DNA from: Panicum virgatum
Taxonomy: Eukaryota > Streptophyta > Magnoliopsida > Poales > Poaceae
Length of the DNA stretch: 64,000 nucleotides
Assembly: GCF_016808335.1 (NCBI RefSeq)
Contig: NC_053153.1
Span: 14,023,033-14,087,032 of the forward strand
Direction of reading: 5' to 3'
Below are positions 32,286 through 43,730 of this stretch, piece after piece. The position numbers were made by a program, and so were the translations under genes. The notes beneath the pieces were generated by a model. The model was not told the origin of the DNA and did not search any database. It worked only from the letters and a program-made list of their open reading frames with translations. Numbering within the stretch: position 1 is the first letter of the stretch; each line of letters begins with the position of its first letter.

Positions 32286-32942
32286 TCAGAGAAGATAGGC
32301 GACGAGCAACGAGACCAGAGCAGCGGCGGCAGAGACGCCGCGGTAGCCTGCTGGTGCGGCAGCAGCAGCTCCCGAGCCAAGCACGCCTGGAACTGACTTC
32401 ACTCCACCACCACCGGCTGGCGCGGTCGTGTCTGCACCCGTCGGCCCAGTCCCCGGCGCCGCCGCGGCGGTTGTTCCTGACCCTGACGACGCCGGCGTCG
32501 TCGTTGGACCAGCCGGGGCACCGCTCACGGTCCCCGACCCCGAGCAGGCGTTGGCGGGCAGGTCGCACGAGCTGGGCAGCAGCTGGCCGATCGCGGACCC
32601 GAGCTGCGAGGCCCCCGACGCCATGGCGGCGCACAGGCACGGCGCCTGCGACTGGAACATGGCCCGGATCTGGGCGCAGCACTCGGCCGGCGGCGACGAG
32701 GAGTTGCCGATGAAGAAGCCCAGGCACGGCGACAGGCTGGCCTGCGCCGGCGGGCACGCTGCCGGCAGGCTCGGCACCGCGGGCGCCGTCGTCGTCGCCG
32801 GCTGCTGCGGTAGTGGCAGCGGCAGCGGCGGTGCCTGCGGCTGCGCCGTGGTGGTGGAAGCGGCGCACATCAGAGCCGTCACCGCGAGGGCCAGGCACGG
32901 CATGGTGACCGGCGGGAAGCCGCGCTGCCGGCGCTGAGCCAT
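32286..32942 (-). CDS. GPI-anchored non-specific lipid transfer protein (LTPG-like), single exon
   Basis: Encodes 218 residues. The frame is open further upstream, but the Met at 32942 is chosen because it is followed directly by a signal peptide (PCLALAVTALMCAAS), and the TATA box at 33052-33045 would lie inside the longer reading. The eight-cysteine order is LPAAC, LSPC, AECC, APCLC, PSSC, ANAC. A Gly/Thr/Pro-rich linker follows, then a hydrophobic C-terminus (VSAAAALVSLLVAYLL) consistent with GPI attachment. Expected role: extracellular lipid or cutin-monomer transport at the plasma membrane surface. Unlike its neighbour at 29013-29778 it has no intron in the usual place just after the eighth cysteine. 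The cores are similar in pattern, but the linkers are unrelated in composition. Confidence 0.86.
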   Translation of the reverse strand: MAQRRQRGFPPVTMPCLALAVTALMCAASTTTAQPQAPPLPLPLPQQPATTTAPAVPSLPAACPPAQASLSPCLGFFIGNSSSPPAECCAQIRAMFQSQAPCLCAAMASGASQLGSAIGQLLPSSCDLPANACSGSGTVSGAPAGPTTTPASSGSGTTAAAAPGTGPTGADTTAPAGGGGVKSVPGVLGSGAAAAAPAGYRGVSAAAALVSLLVAYLL

Positions 32943-33044
32943 CGTCGGAGCAAGTGCACGACGAGGACGACGCCGACGCGTTCGTGCCGCCGTGTCGTTC
33001 ACCAGGTGGGGGAGTTGTGTGAAGTTGCCAATCATGTGTCGTGG

Positions 33045-33052
33045 TTTATATA
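33045..33052 (-). promoter_or_regulatory. TATA box of the second LTPG gene
   Basis: TATATAAA on the minus strand, 103 bases before the chosen start codon at 32942. It supports that start over the longer open frame. Confidence 0.65.
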
Positions 33053-33060
33053 CACGGTCA

Positions 33061-34389
33061 GTGTGTGAATGTGACACTGACACGAACAGAAGGCTGCTTT
33101 GTGGTCGGGTAGATGCCCTGCCCTATCTAACTTGTGAGAGGCATCTGATGGGTTTAACTGTTTAAGACCGATATACCTTGCGTTGCGACCAATAGCAGCA
33201 GGTTGCACTTTTTGCAGGGCATAAACGTTGCATTCTCCAGCGACTTTGGTGAGAAAAATCTGAGATAGGATGGGTCAACCACTTGAAATTGACAGTGACA
33301 CTATCAAGTTAAAACTCCCTCCTATAATACAACTAAATTTAGATTTGTTTCTAATTCAAACATTTTTATGTTTGACCAAAAGTATCTCTAAAATGATTTA
33401 TTTCAAATATAAAAGTTACATATGTTATGGTAGTTCGTTTCCAAATGAATATACTAATACCGCTTTTACATTGACGGCCTATTATTTTTTAAAAATAATA
33501 CAGATATGTGTCCTTTTTTTTAAAAAATATATTAATTTAGTACAAACCTAAATGTAGTTCATCAACTTGAGGGAATATATCTAAACGTTGATCATCATAT
33601 GCTAAATACAGATATGTGTTTTTTTGAGGGTCAATACATGGTATTAATTATACATAATTGGCTCATATAAATCAAATTTATACAATATTTCCAAGAACAC
33701 AATGTAGAATTATCTGCCAATCACTAGTCGTGTTGCTGCACATGGGCCGAACATGCATACAACATGCTCTTACTTTTCATACCTAAAAATTTGTTCCAAC
33801 TCTCAAGTCCCAAAATCCTTCCTGTAATAATAAGTTCTTTTATCCTGTTAAAAAACACCAAAAATAGACTCCTTATTCTCCATATCAGCCTGGTTCCAAT
33901 TATCACATTCATGCCTAGTAAAAGGACACGATTACAAAAGGAGATGTCAATATACCTATAGTTATATACAATTTCATCATTTACAAAAGGTAGTAACTAG
34001 TAAGACAATGTGATGGAGCTTAAAAGTAGAAAAAAAGAAGCATAAGAACTCTTATCAACTGACTGGTACGTACGTTATGTTTGCTTGCAAGAATGAAAAT
34101 AACACGACATTTCTTTGAATGAAATTAACTTATTAACCTGCTAGATTGAATGGTTTCTAGGAAAAAATAAGTTTTCTGTAAGGTGTGGAGAATCATCTCA
34201 GAAATATATTACTACGCGCTAGCAATGTGATACGACTTTTTACAACTTCCCCAGGTCAATGTATAACCTTTACTCTATACTGTATTTTTCTTCCATATAA
34301 AACGGCTCAATACTGATACAATGGAGTTGCACTGCATGTATTAGCTTGTGAAAAGCGTTGGTATCAGCAGACTAATCCAAGCTTCCGTT
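33061..34389. other. AT-rich intergenic region, with a degenerate Stowaway-like block
   Basis: No gene is seen. At about 33315-33574 an ACTCCCTCCTATAAT start and an AACTTGAGGGAATA end face each other, suggesting an eroded Stowaway-type MITE; internal similarity is too low to be sure. The rest is AT-rich with scattered short ORFs. Confidence 0.4.
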
Positions 34390-35798
34390 TCACAGGCCAG
34401 CGAAGTCATCCGGCATCTTCTCTCTCTCACCATACAGCAGTCCTCTGTTCCTGTAAAGCACATAAGCACAGGTGAATGAGATAACTACTAGCTCGTTGGC
34501 ACAGTGAAAGATCAAATGAGAAATTGTAGTTCAGACTAAAAAAAGACGCAAGAGAAATAACAAGGTGGAGAGTAGAGAGACACCAACGACGACGTACCAT
34601 TGCCTAGGACTGCAACAGGTAAAGATGTGATGGACGAAGCTGCATGGACCTTGTTCGGTGCCTGCTCGTAAGCTGCATTGATCCATGGCTGGCGACCAGG
34701 AGCCACTGCTGAGGTGATACTGCGTAATACAATATCTCATTGGATGGTAGCACATGATAGTGTCGCCTACAACGGCAGGCAATGCCATGGCAGAGGCAAC
34801 GAGAGCCCTCCTTTGTAGAAAAGTGGCCTTGTCTCCAATGCTTGTCACAGGGACATCTCTTCCCATGACAAGATCCGTGAGTCTGTAAACTAGCATCTTG
34901 GAACGAACGACATCACTATAGCCTATCACCAGGATCTCCGAGTCGCACCCAAGAAGACAGGTCCATACAGCTTAACGACATTGAATGTGGCGATCAGCTT
35001 TGCGGGTTGCAGCACTTCGCCTGGCAGGGGTGTGTCCATCTGGAAAATCTTGGCTGCACGGCCATACCCCAACTCATACGCCACCGTGTAGGCCGTGCCC
35101 TGGAACGAGAATGGTCGTAGATGGCTTGAGGGATGGTGGTTCGAGGGTGACAGAGTCCATTGGTGGTCCTGTGAGGTTGCAACGGCCACACGGCATTGCG
35201 CACTGATCGCAAGCATGACGGTGACGACACCATCGGAGAAGGTAGCAGTAGTGGTATAGGAGATGGATCTGAGATAGGTAAGCTTCTCTTGTGCGGATAA
35301 GGATAAGTCATGGAAGTGCAGCTGCGGGAGGAGAGTCGAGAGTGGTGGCAGGTCGAGAAGGTCGCCGGTGAACGGGTGGAGCAGGCGGATGGCGGTGTCG
35401 TGGTCCCGGTGCAGGACGAGGAGGCCTTCGTAGGAATGGAGGACGCGGTGGTCCTCGAACAGCGGGATGCGGACGCGGACGAAGGCTCCCGTGTCGAGGT
35501 TGAAGAAGCGGACGTAGCCTTGCAGGTCGGGATGGCCGGGGTGGAGGCCGTGGCCTTCGGGCAGCAGCGCCCAACGGCGCGGGTGGAAGTGTGGTTCGAC
35601 GACCCCGCGGCCGCGCGGGGAGGCGGTGCTGGATCGCCACGGGGCGCAGACGGCGCGGAAACGGACGTAGTCCAGCAGGTCGCCGGCCAGTAAGCGCGAA
35701 GCTACCAGGCGAACCAGATCGTCAGGTAGAGACGGCCAGGGGGACGTTAATGCGTCTGAGGCGACGGTGGTCGGCGACGTCAAAGGTCCGGCCATCAT
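34390..35798 (-). pseudogene. F-box protein with DUF295 domain, one frameshift
   Basis: Exon 1 is 35798-34598 and exon 2 is 34450-34390 (GTACGTCG...TTTACAG). The last residues are RGLLYGEREKMPDDFAGL. The N-terminal F-box is WPSLPDDLVRLVASRLLAGD with YVRFRAVCAPWR (residues about 20-52). The DUF295 β-propeller-like region follows, with FNLDTGAFVRVRIPLFEDHR and LLVLHRDHDTAIRLLHPFTG. Near 34950 the frame is lost: the first frame ends at 34926, while the conserved continuation (CDSEILVIGYSD, MLVYRLTDLVMGRDVPV, IMCYHPM, GPCSFVHHIFTC) is in another frame. One indel in an otherwise intact gene may be a recent lesion or a sequence error. F-box proteins are substrate adaptors of SCF ubiquitin ligases; the target is unknown. 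Confidence 0.8.
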
Positions 35799-35804
35799 GC
35801 AGTT

Positions 35805-36658
35805 CTTCTAATCAGTGGCGAAGCCAGCCTGACAAGTGACCTAGGGCGGAACAGTACCAGTGAAACAGTGCAATGCGCCACGGAAGGCATGCGTGCAGGC
35901 TCGCTGGCCGCCGGTGCCCGGCGCTCCAGGCCTCCGGCCGCTCCGGCGGAGCAGCGCAGGGCCGCCGCAGCCCACAGCGCCGGCCGCCGCCCGCCTCCGC
36001 CCTCCGTCCACCGGCCGCCGCCCCACGCCCCCGCCGGCTGCCTCCACCTCCGTCCACCGGTCGAGGCCGGCTGCAGGCGGCCAGGCGCGCGGCCGGCGGG
36101 AGGCGCCGCCGCCGAGGGCCGAGGCGGGCTGTGGGTGCGCTGCGCGCGCGGCCGGCGGGAGGTGCTGCCGCCGAGGGCCGCACGAGGCGGCCTGCAGCGG
36201 TGCACGAGACGCCCGGATGGCCGGGACGACCGGATGGGGCGACGGCCGACGGGCGGCCGGGCGGCAGGCGCAAAGGCCAGAGGACGAGGCGACGAGCTGC
36301 GGCAGGCGCAGGCGGGCGGGGGCCGGGGGTGTGGTCGCGTCGCGCGGCTGGCTTGGGCTGCTGGCCAAGCGGCCACCAAACCCCACGCAAACCCTAGGCT
36401 GTGCTGGGCTGAAGCCTGAACCGTCCCGCAGCCCAATACTCGGCCCACGAGCCACCAAGTCTCGGCCCAGTACGCGGTTGCTTGTCTTCCTCTCAAATTT
36501 CAGCGTCGTCCTCGCTTCTGGCAAGCGCCGCCGCGATTTGCTCCCTTCCCGGCGGCGTGGAGAACTGAGGTCTGAGGATATCCTCTACTGCTCGGCCAAG
36601 GGGACCTAGGGTGGCCGCCCGGGCTCGCCCTAGTGGTGGCTCCGCCTCTGCTTCTAAT
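35805..36658. mobile_element. hAT-like element just upstream of the F-box start codon
   Basis: The element is 35813-36650 (838 bp). The 8-bp target duplication CTTCTAAT lies at 35805-35812 and 36651-36658. Terminal inverted repeats are CAGTGGCGAAGCCA and TGGCTCCGCCTCTG (imperfect). The interior is very GC-rich (35880-36340) with a local repeat around GGCCGGCGGGAGG. Long open frames on both strands there reflect base composition, not a recognised protein. The left end lies 14 bp upstream of the F-box ATG, so it separates the gene from its original 5' UTR and promoter. Confidence 0.85.
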
Positions 36659-37634
36659 CGGCCTCCCTGCTTCTAACCTAGGCTGCTTATCTTGATGGAA
36701 AACTGGTAGGGCTTGGGTAAGACTTTTCGCGGGCGCGAGAGAAATTAGGTAGAGATTGCTTTCGCTGGCGTGGTCCCCCAGAACAAGGGCATCTCGAACA
36801 AACTCGGTATCACGCCTGGACTCGCTAAACAAAACCAGACACCGTCGAAAATGCCCTCCAACGGACTCGCCATCGAGCTCGCTTCGCAATTCGGCTCGGC
36901 AAACCCGCGCGCTTCCTCGGTATATTTCACAAGGAGACTGACTCGGCATCCCACCCTCCCGCGTGCCCGACCCCTCGCCTGCACGCGCCACACGCGCAAC
37001 CGCGCTGTCGGGTCGCCATCCGAGCCGCTCCGAGGTACTGTTGCCGCTGGCCTCTCCTCACTTCCCGAGCCTGCCTTGGCCTCCACCCCGAGACTGCAGT
37101 GCGCCGCCGGAGCTCTTCTCCAGCAGCCATGGCCGCTGTTGCCATCCCCACGCCATGCCCCAAGCTCCACCGCTCACCCACGCCCGCCAAGGGCCCCACC
37201 GGTTTCGCGGTCTCCTCCTCTTTGCGGTGGTGTTTGCCCCGCTGGCAGCCACCGCCGTACCCATTGGTGGCGGCCGGCAACCGCCGGTTGGCTTGTTGCC
37301 TTAGCTCGGCCCATCTGCTGAGAACAAAAAGAAGGGGCTAGGATAAGGCTGGGTGAAAAAAGAAAAATCCAAAGTAGAGGTTCTATGTGTCAAGTATACA
37401 AGAGCCAAATTTGGCTAGTCCGTTGGTTTCACCACCCTTTGGAAAGCTAAATAATAGCTAAATAGTTAGCTAAATGTGAATTTGGCTAGTAGGATTTACT
37501 TAGCCTCTTAGAGATAGATGCTCTTACCAATCCGACTTCTGTTGCTGGAAACTTTTCCTTTCCTAAAAAAGGATTTCTATTGAACAAGCAAACGTAGTAA
37601 TCATCTCATAATTTCTTCTATCTATCTATATCTA
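36659..37634. other. intergenic DNA with a possible degenerate transposon
   Basis: AGGGCATCTCGAACAAACTC at about 36787 and TAGAGATAGATGCTCTTACC near 37510 are loosely inverted, like the GAGCATCTCCAACAG-type ends of some grass MITEs. Between them is a GC-rich, Pro/Arg-coding block (36950-37320) that may be captured DNA. No protein family is recognised and the boundaries are weak. Confidence 0.3.
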
Positions 37635-37644
37635 TCTATACTAT
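37615..37644. repeat. short TCTA microsatellite
   Basis: TCTATCTATCTATATCTATC-type repeats over about 30 bases. Confidence 0.8.
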
Positions 37645-37887
37645 AAAGATCTAAAACAATTGAAAAACGTTCGCCACTCTAATCGAGTCTGGATGCACCT
37701 GTCGGGTTTGAGGAAGGTGGGAGGGAGGGTAGACCCATAAAAATTGAATACTAGAGTATGTTTTTGCCTGTAATAAATTTTTTTCTCACCAGATGCGGTC
37801 GTACCCGACCGCCCCTCTTCGCTCATGCCGTTCCGTTCGCACCCGCGTGTGCTCGGGTAGCTACTCGCTGAGGAGCGTGAGCCCGAG

Positions 37888-40558
37888 TGTAGGGTCGAGA
37901 TGGCGGACTAGAGGGGGGGTGAATAGTCCTTTCTAAAACTAATTGCGCCGGCTAACCGAAACTTATGCGGAATTGAAACTATTCGCTTAGCCAAGACTTC
38001 ACCCCTCTAACTATGACTCTAAGGCACCTCCAAAAAGATCCTACACAAAGCAAATGGAGTGCCAAGCTAGTAAGAGCTCTCCTAACAATTCTAATGCCAA
38101 GTCATACAAGCCTAAGCACTAGTACTTCACAAACCGGGGGAGCTCCTACACAATTCTAATGAGCAAAAGCACAAAGCCAAACCTAAGCTCACTAGATGCT
38201 CAAGGACAAGGATACACAATCCAAATCCAAGAGCTCAACTTGCTTAGCTACACAATCTAAGCAAGAGCAACTAATTAAGCTACACAAGCTAACTAGTTAC
38301 ACTAGGATCTCTACTTCTAGCTACACAAGTAAGAAGATGATTAGCAAGCTAAACAAGCTAACTAATCACTAGAGAGCAGCTACACAAGCACAAGAAATAG
38401 ATGAATGTAAATACAAGGCTTGTGATTTGGAGAATGCAAACCACTGAGAAGAGTAGACAAGATTGACACGGTGATTTTTATCCCGAGGTTCACTTGGTTG
38501 CCACCAAGCTAATCCCCGTTGAGACAAGCTCCAAGGTTGCCGCCGATTCTCTTGCTAGTGGTGACTCTCAAGACACACTCTCCCACGTGGAGTGCTCCCA
38601 CCGAGCTCTAGCACATGATCCGGCCGGACCACTTGTTGCTCTTCACGTCTCGCTCAACTAGAGTTACTCTTCGTGGCTCCCGCGGGGTGAGCACAATACC
38701 CCTCACAATCTCTTCTCCGGAGCACCGCACAATCTTCTTGCGGGCTTCAACGGAGCCTCTTGCCACCAAGCCGTCTAGGAGGTGGAAACCTCCAAGAGTA
38801 ACAAGCACACCGGCTTGCAACACGATCACCTAGTGCCACTCGATGCAATCTCTCAAAACAATCGCACTAGAATCGCTCTCTCACTCGATCGGATGATTAC
38901 TATCAAGTTAGAGTGAGTAGAGGGCTCTCAAGCACTCTCACACATGGACACCAAGTCCCCAAGGTGCTCAGCCACCTCAAATGGCCGGCCACACCCTCTA
39001 TTTATAGAGGGAGGCCCCAAACTAGCCGTTACACTCAAATCCCGTGAAAACTGTGTTTTCGCGGACTGTCCGCCTTACAGAGACTGGACCGTCCGCCATT
39101 CAAAACCAACGGCTACAACAACAATGATTATGTGTCAGAGTCGACCATTAGAGCCCCGGGCGGACTGTCCGCGCCCTTGGGGCGGACTGTCCGCGGTTCA
39201 AAACTTCGAACCAACCGATTTGCAAACGTCTCTGACTAAATCTGGAAGTGACCTGCGGACTGTCCGCTCCCCAGGGGTGGACTGTCCGCAGTTCAAAAAG
39301 TGAGCACACACAGAAACCGCAGTGTTTCTGTCCCAGAATTTTCAGTAGGAGGCGGACGTCCGCCCCCAAGGACCGGACGGTCTGCAGTTCATTTTGGACC
39401 ACCAACAGAGCCAAAAACGGTTCTGTTCGAGCTCATCCGAGATAACGGCGGACCGTCCGCCCCCCTTGAGCGGACCGTCCGCCCCCCTTGAGCGGACCGT
39501 CCGCAGGTATATTTCCAGCAGAAATGTATCTCGGTAAAACGGCCATAACTCTTAGCTCCGATGTCCAAATTAGGTGATATTGGACTCTATGGAAAGCTAA
39601 TTCAGAGGGCTACACAACCCAACTGAATACTTGATCTAAAACACAATGGATCAAAGCAGTATTCCACTCCAAGAGACCACCTAATTTCCGGAGAAAACCG
39701 AAAAACCTTTCTTGCTTCCCAAAGTTGATCAACATCAACTCCAACTCTTTCTCCTTTGCAAATGTGCCAACACAACCAAGTGAACAACACCATGTGCATG
39801 TGTGTTAGCATTTCACAATCATTTTCAAAGGACTTTCACTTGATCTCACCACGCCACTCGATCCTAGCAACATCGCAATGTTAGATTGCTCAAGTGGCAC
39901 TAGATGACCGATATGCAAACAAGTTTACCCCTCTTGATAGTACGGCCATCTATCCTAAATCCGGTCATGCACTTCTCTACACAACCTTTGACCGGTGAAA
40001 TGAAATGCCCTACAAGTCATACCTTTGCCTTGCGCATTCCATTTCATCTTCCCAAATGTTGATGCCACACAAGCACCAAACTCCATCAAGTCTTTTGATC
40101 ATCATCATGAGTCAACACTTGGCTTGATCTTTCTTAAATGATATGATCCACTCCATATCATCACATGACCTCTTTGGTCCATCGATCTTGACCTTGCTCG
40201 CTCTTCACCGTTGCCTCGGTCCATCGGCGCCAAATCTGGCCCAAGGTTCACCGCCTCGCGGTCCCTCGCTTCAAAACCTTGACTTGCCCTTCTCCATTGC
40301 AACCGGTCCATCAAGCCTAGCCTTGTCTTGATCTTCTCCACTTTGGTTACATAACTCCATGTTATGTCTCATATGCAATGAGCTTCTCGATCACACTATA
40401 TGAGCATAGCATCAACCCTTAGCCATTTCTCCTCCATGGCACATGTTGCTCATATTAGTGTCTTTGTGTGGACTAATTTCCTGTGTATCTCAATCATAAA
40501 TACTTATTAGTCCACCTAAGTTGTCACTCAATTACCAAAACCAAACAATGGCCTTTCA
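37888..40558 (-). repeat. 3' LTR of the gag-only copia element
   Basis: 2,671 bp, TGAAAGGCCATTG...CGACCCTACA on the minus strand. The TATA box (TATAAATA) is at 39006-38999. The GCGGACYGTCCGC array at 39061-39506 lies 55 bp upstream of it in transcription direction. Short ORFs inside the LTR occur at the same places in both copies and look incidental. Confidence 0.92.
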
Positions 40559-40560
40559 AT

Positions 40561-40572
40561 CTCCCCCTTTTT
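40561..40572 (-). other. polypurine tract of the gag-only element, with additional internal copies
   Basis: AAAAAGGGGGAG on the minus strand lies two bases before the 3' LTR. Similar AGGGGGAG tracts recur in the interior at 40744-40751, 41170-41177, 41265-41274, 41311-41320 and 41654-41661. Multiple polypurine tracts are known in Sireviruses. Confidence 0.75.
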
Positions 40573-43500
40573 GGTAATTGATGACAACTCTACAAAGATA
40601 TGAAAATTAAGCATATTCCAAGCTAGCACTTCACACACGTGTAAAAAGCTAACTTGGTTTGGATTTTATGTTTCTTATCCACCATTAAGACTACTTGTAA
40701 AAGATTGGATAGGCACCATAAAAATCCGACTTGGTAGTGATAACTCCCCCTACATGTGTGCTCAAGAGATTTGGTTTTAAACTCACACACATGCATAAAT
40801 ATGAAATTTGTGGGATTGTTATCACTACTAAGTGATGCTAAGGTATATAGGATAAACCTTTGAAGCGTGATACCAATTTGAGTTGCATCCTTGAAGTTCA
40901 TTCCTTAGCATCAATTAGTAACTAGACATTCATCAAAAAACTCAAGATACCTCATGAGATCAACAATATTAGCAAGGCTCTTGATTCACTTGTAAAAAAA
41001 ATGTTTAGCTACAATCTATGCATGCTAGTTATCAAATCATCAATCAAGTTCTATGACTAGCATACATCACACACAAGCAATGCAAATATAAATTTTAAAA
41101 CTTATGTAAATGCAAGCAAGCACATGAATATGCATATATCAAATGCAAACAACCAAGTTCATGAGCTTGCTCCCCCTACTTGTGTACTCCTCTTGTCCAA
41201 GAATATTGATCCTCCTCAATATTGCTCCTCTTGATCCATGTCCATGATCGCACTCTCATCTCATCTCCCCCTTTGTCATCCAAGGATAATTCATATCTTT
41301 GTTCATTCCTCTCCCCCTTTGTCATCAATGACCATAAAAAGGGCCGAAACCACATGAAATTTGCCATGTGAAGATCAATGGCCACCACTTGAAGTTGTAC
41401 CTCTTGTACTTGTAGGGTTACCACTTGGATACCCCTTGTAGGCAATCATATGAAGCGCTTGTGGTTTGATACAAAGAGTTGGACTTGGGTAGATGGTTGA
41501 GTCTTGAATCTTCATTTTTGATGGACATTTTCAATTTGATTAAAATTGACACCACTTATAACAACAACATGTGAAAGCATGAAGACAACATTGAAATGCC
41601 ACATGTAGGATACTAGTAGGATTCTTGACCTTGATACCTTGTAGTGGGGGCTCCTCCCCCTATGTCAAAGTGTTTGTCAATCTACTTGAGTCTTGAGCTC
41701 TTCTTGATGAGGGTAGCTTTATTGATTTGAATTGATCACTTAAAGTTGAGGATCACTTGTGGAACCACCATTGTTGCACTAGATCTACTTGAATGAATAC
41801 CACTTGTATGACCATATATATCACTTGTAGAGACACAATGATATACCTTTTTGTTGAATCTAGTATCACTTGTAAAATCATGATGGACCAATTTGTTGAA
41901 TTTGACATTGATAACCAATTCTTGAACTAGATTGTTTCCATGAGCTTCTTTCTCTTTGACTTGATCTAGACTACTTGCCCAAATAATTCAACTCGGTTTG
42001 AACCAATGCCAAGCTTCTTCACACCTCATTCTAAGGGTTATCTTGACAATGTTGAGTTAAACACTTGAAAGCTCATTTTCTAGATCAACTACTTGGGTTT
42101 ACTAGCTCATGAACATGTCATATGTTACCACTAGATCATATCAAGCATAGAAGCAATAGTGGCATCATAAAACATTTAAAATTATTTTATTTTTCATGAA
42201 TGATCACTATATATGACTATATGCACTAATCATGTCCTTAGCATAGTATGAATGCATATATCAAGCAATTTCAACTTTCTATGTTGGAGGAGATGATAGT
42301 CATTAGATTCCAATGTAGCTCTCCAACTAGCATCATGAAGTCCAATTATAATAGCTTGGTGAAGACAATGAATACCAATATAAAAACCATTCTTCACCCA
42401 TATGAAATGAATATCACTTATCATCAAATGCACTATCTTGTTGTGGTTGGCTTGCTTCATCTCTTTGATCCTTGCTTGCATGAGAGAATACTATTTGAAT
42501 ATCACTTGAATTTTCATGAATCTCTCTACTTTGGGTGTTGCTTGCTTTTCTTGATCAACCCATTTGATATCTTCAACTAAGAATCTCCAATGACTCTAGA
42601 TCACCACTTCCATATTGGCCTTCCAAGCACCTTGCTTGTCAATCCCATTATTGGGCGGCTCGGTCCCTCTCTAGGGAGAAGTGATCTCTCCAAGAACCAT
42701 TCTTGACACTCACTTGAATGACTTTGGTTGATTGATCAAGATGATGGACTAGAAATGATGAATAATCTTCAAGTCTTCTTTAAGTCCCTTTCTTTCTATT
42801 TTGCTTAGTCTTGATCTTCCAATTTGAGTACCAAAAATGTGATAAGTACACTCAAATGGTCCTGTACCCAACACTCGTCATGCTTCTAGATCATATCAAA
42901 ACCAAACCTAGGTTCCTCAACCACTTGTAAAGATGATTTCAACTTGAGGACCTTTCAATTTAAGTGACTCAAGATCAATCCAATATTTGTCACTTTTCTG
43001 GGCAGATTCAACTTATATCAGGCGGACCGTCCGCGGCATACTTGGCGGACCGTCCGCGCTTGCATAGTGGACACATCATCGGTGTAACCGAAGCTTACCG
43101 GTGCATCTGGCGGACCGTCCGCGATCCATGGGCGGACTGTCCGCGCTGCAATTTTCTGCAGATCAGAGCCTCTGGTGAAAAACTTCATAAATGGCGGACC
43201 GTCCGCCTCTTACCCACGGACCGTCCGCTCTACCAAATTTCAGACAGCCCAGAATTTTGCCAACTTTCACAATTTCAACTTTGAATTGGGATCATTGCTC
43301 AAATAAAATTCCAAAAATCTCTAAACTAGCATGAATACCATCCAAAGACTCATATGAGTGAGTAAGAACGAGAAATCAAAAATAAATCGAGTAAAATCAA
43401 GAAAACTCATAAATAGCCCATAAATGCCTCAAAAATTCAGAATTTTGAACCAAGGAGTGCACAAAAGAACCAAATGTCATAAGAACTAGTTTTCAAGCCA

Positions 43501-43730
43501 CATTTGAGAAGTAAATGACATTTAACTCATTTTTCAATTTGCAAAAAGATTGTTCATCCAAAAACAAGGTTTAACACAAATAAATTAGCAAGCCAACAAA
43601 TATTTCCAATGAATTTCTCACAACTAGAAGAAGATACTTGTATGTTGTAGCACTTAGACTTCATTGTTTTGATTTAGCATTGGGTTGTATAAATGCAAAG
43701 AAAATTTCAATTCCTTGATTCAATCATAAA
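40573..43730 (-). other. non-coding distal interior of the gag-only element
   Basis: No integrase, reverse transcriptase or RNase H motif is found in any frame over 3.1 kb. The region holds the extra polypurine tracts and, at 43021-43230, six copies of the GCGGACYGTCCGC palindrome. It replaces the pol region of an autonomous element. Confidence 0.7.

Noticed and set aside
32943..33083. Longer N-terminus for the second LTPG
   Set aside because: It would include the TATA box and place a basic stretch before the signal peptide.
33315..33574. Stowaway MITE
   Set aside because: Termini only loosely match and the internal inverted repeat is poor; mentioned as degenerate, not called.
35860..36609. 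Long ORFs up to 249 codons on both strands in the hAT-like element
   Set aside because: Same reason: very high GC, Arg/Pro/Ala-rich translations, no transposase motif.
37635..37648. Helitron annotation from the TCTATACTATAAAG terminus
   Set aside because: No 3' hairpin/CTRR end found; CTAGT at about 61927 lacks a GC hairpin. Kept only as an inference in the findings.
38608..38829. Short ORFs conserved between the two 2.65 kb LTRs
   Set aside because: Both copies are near-identical because the insertion is young, so conservation says nothing about coding; no domain.
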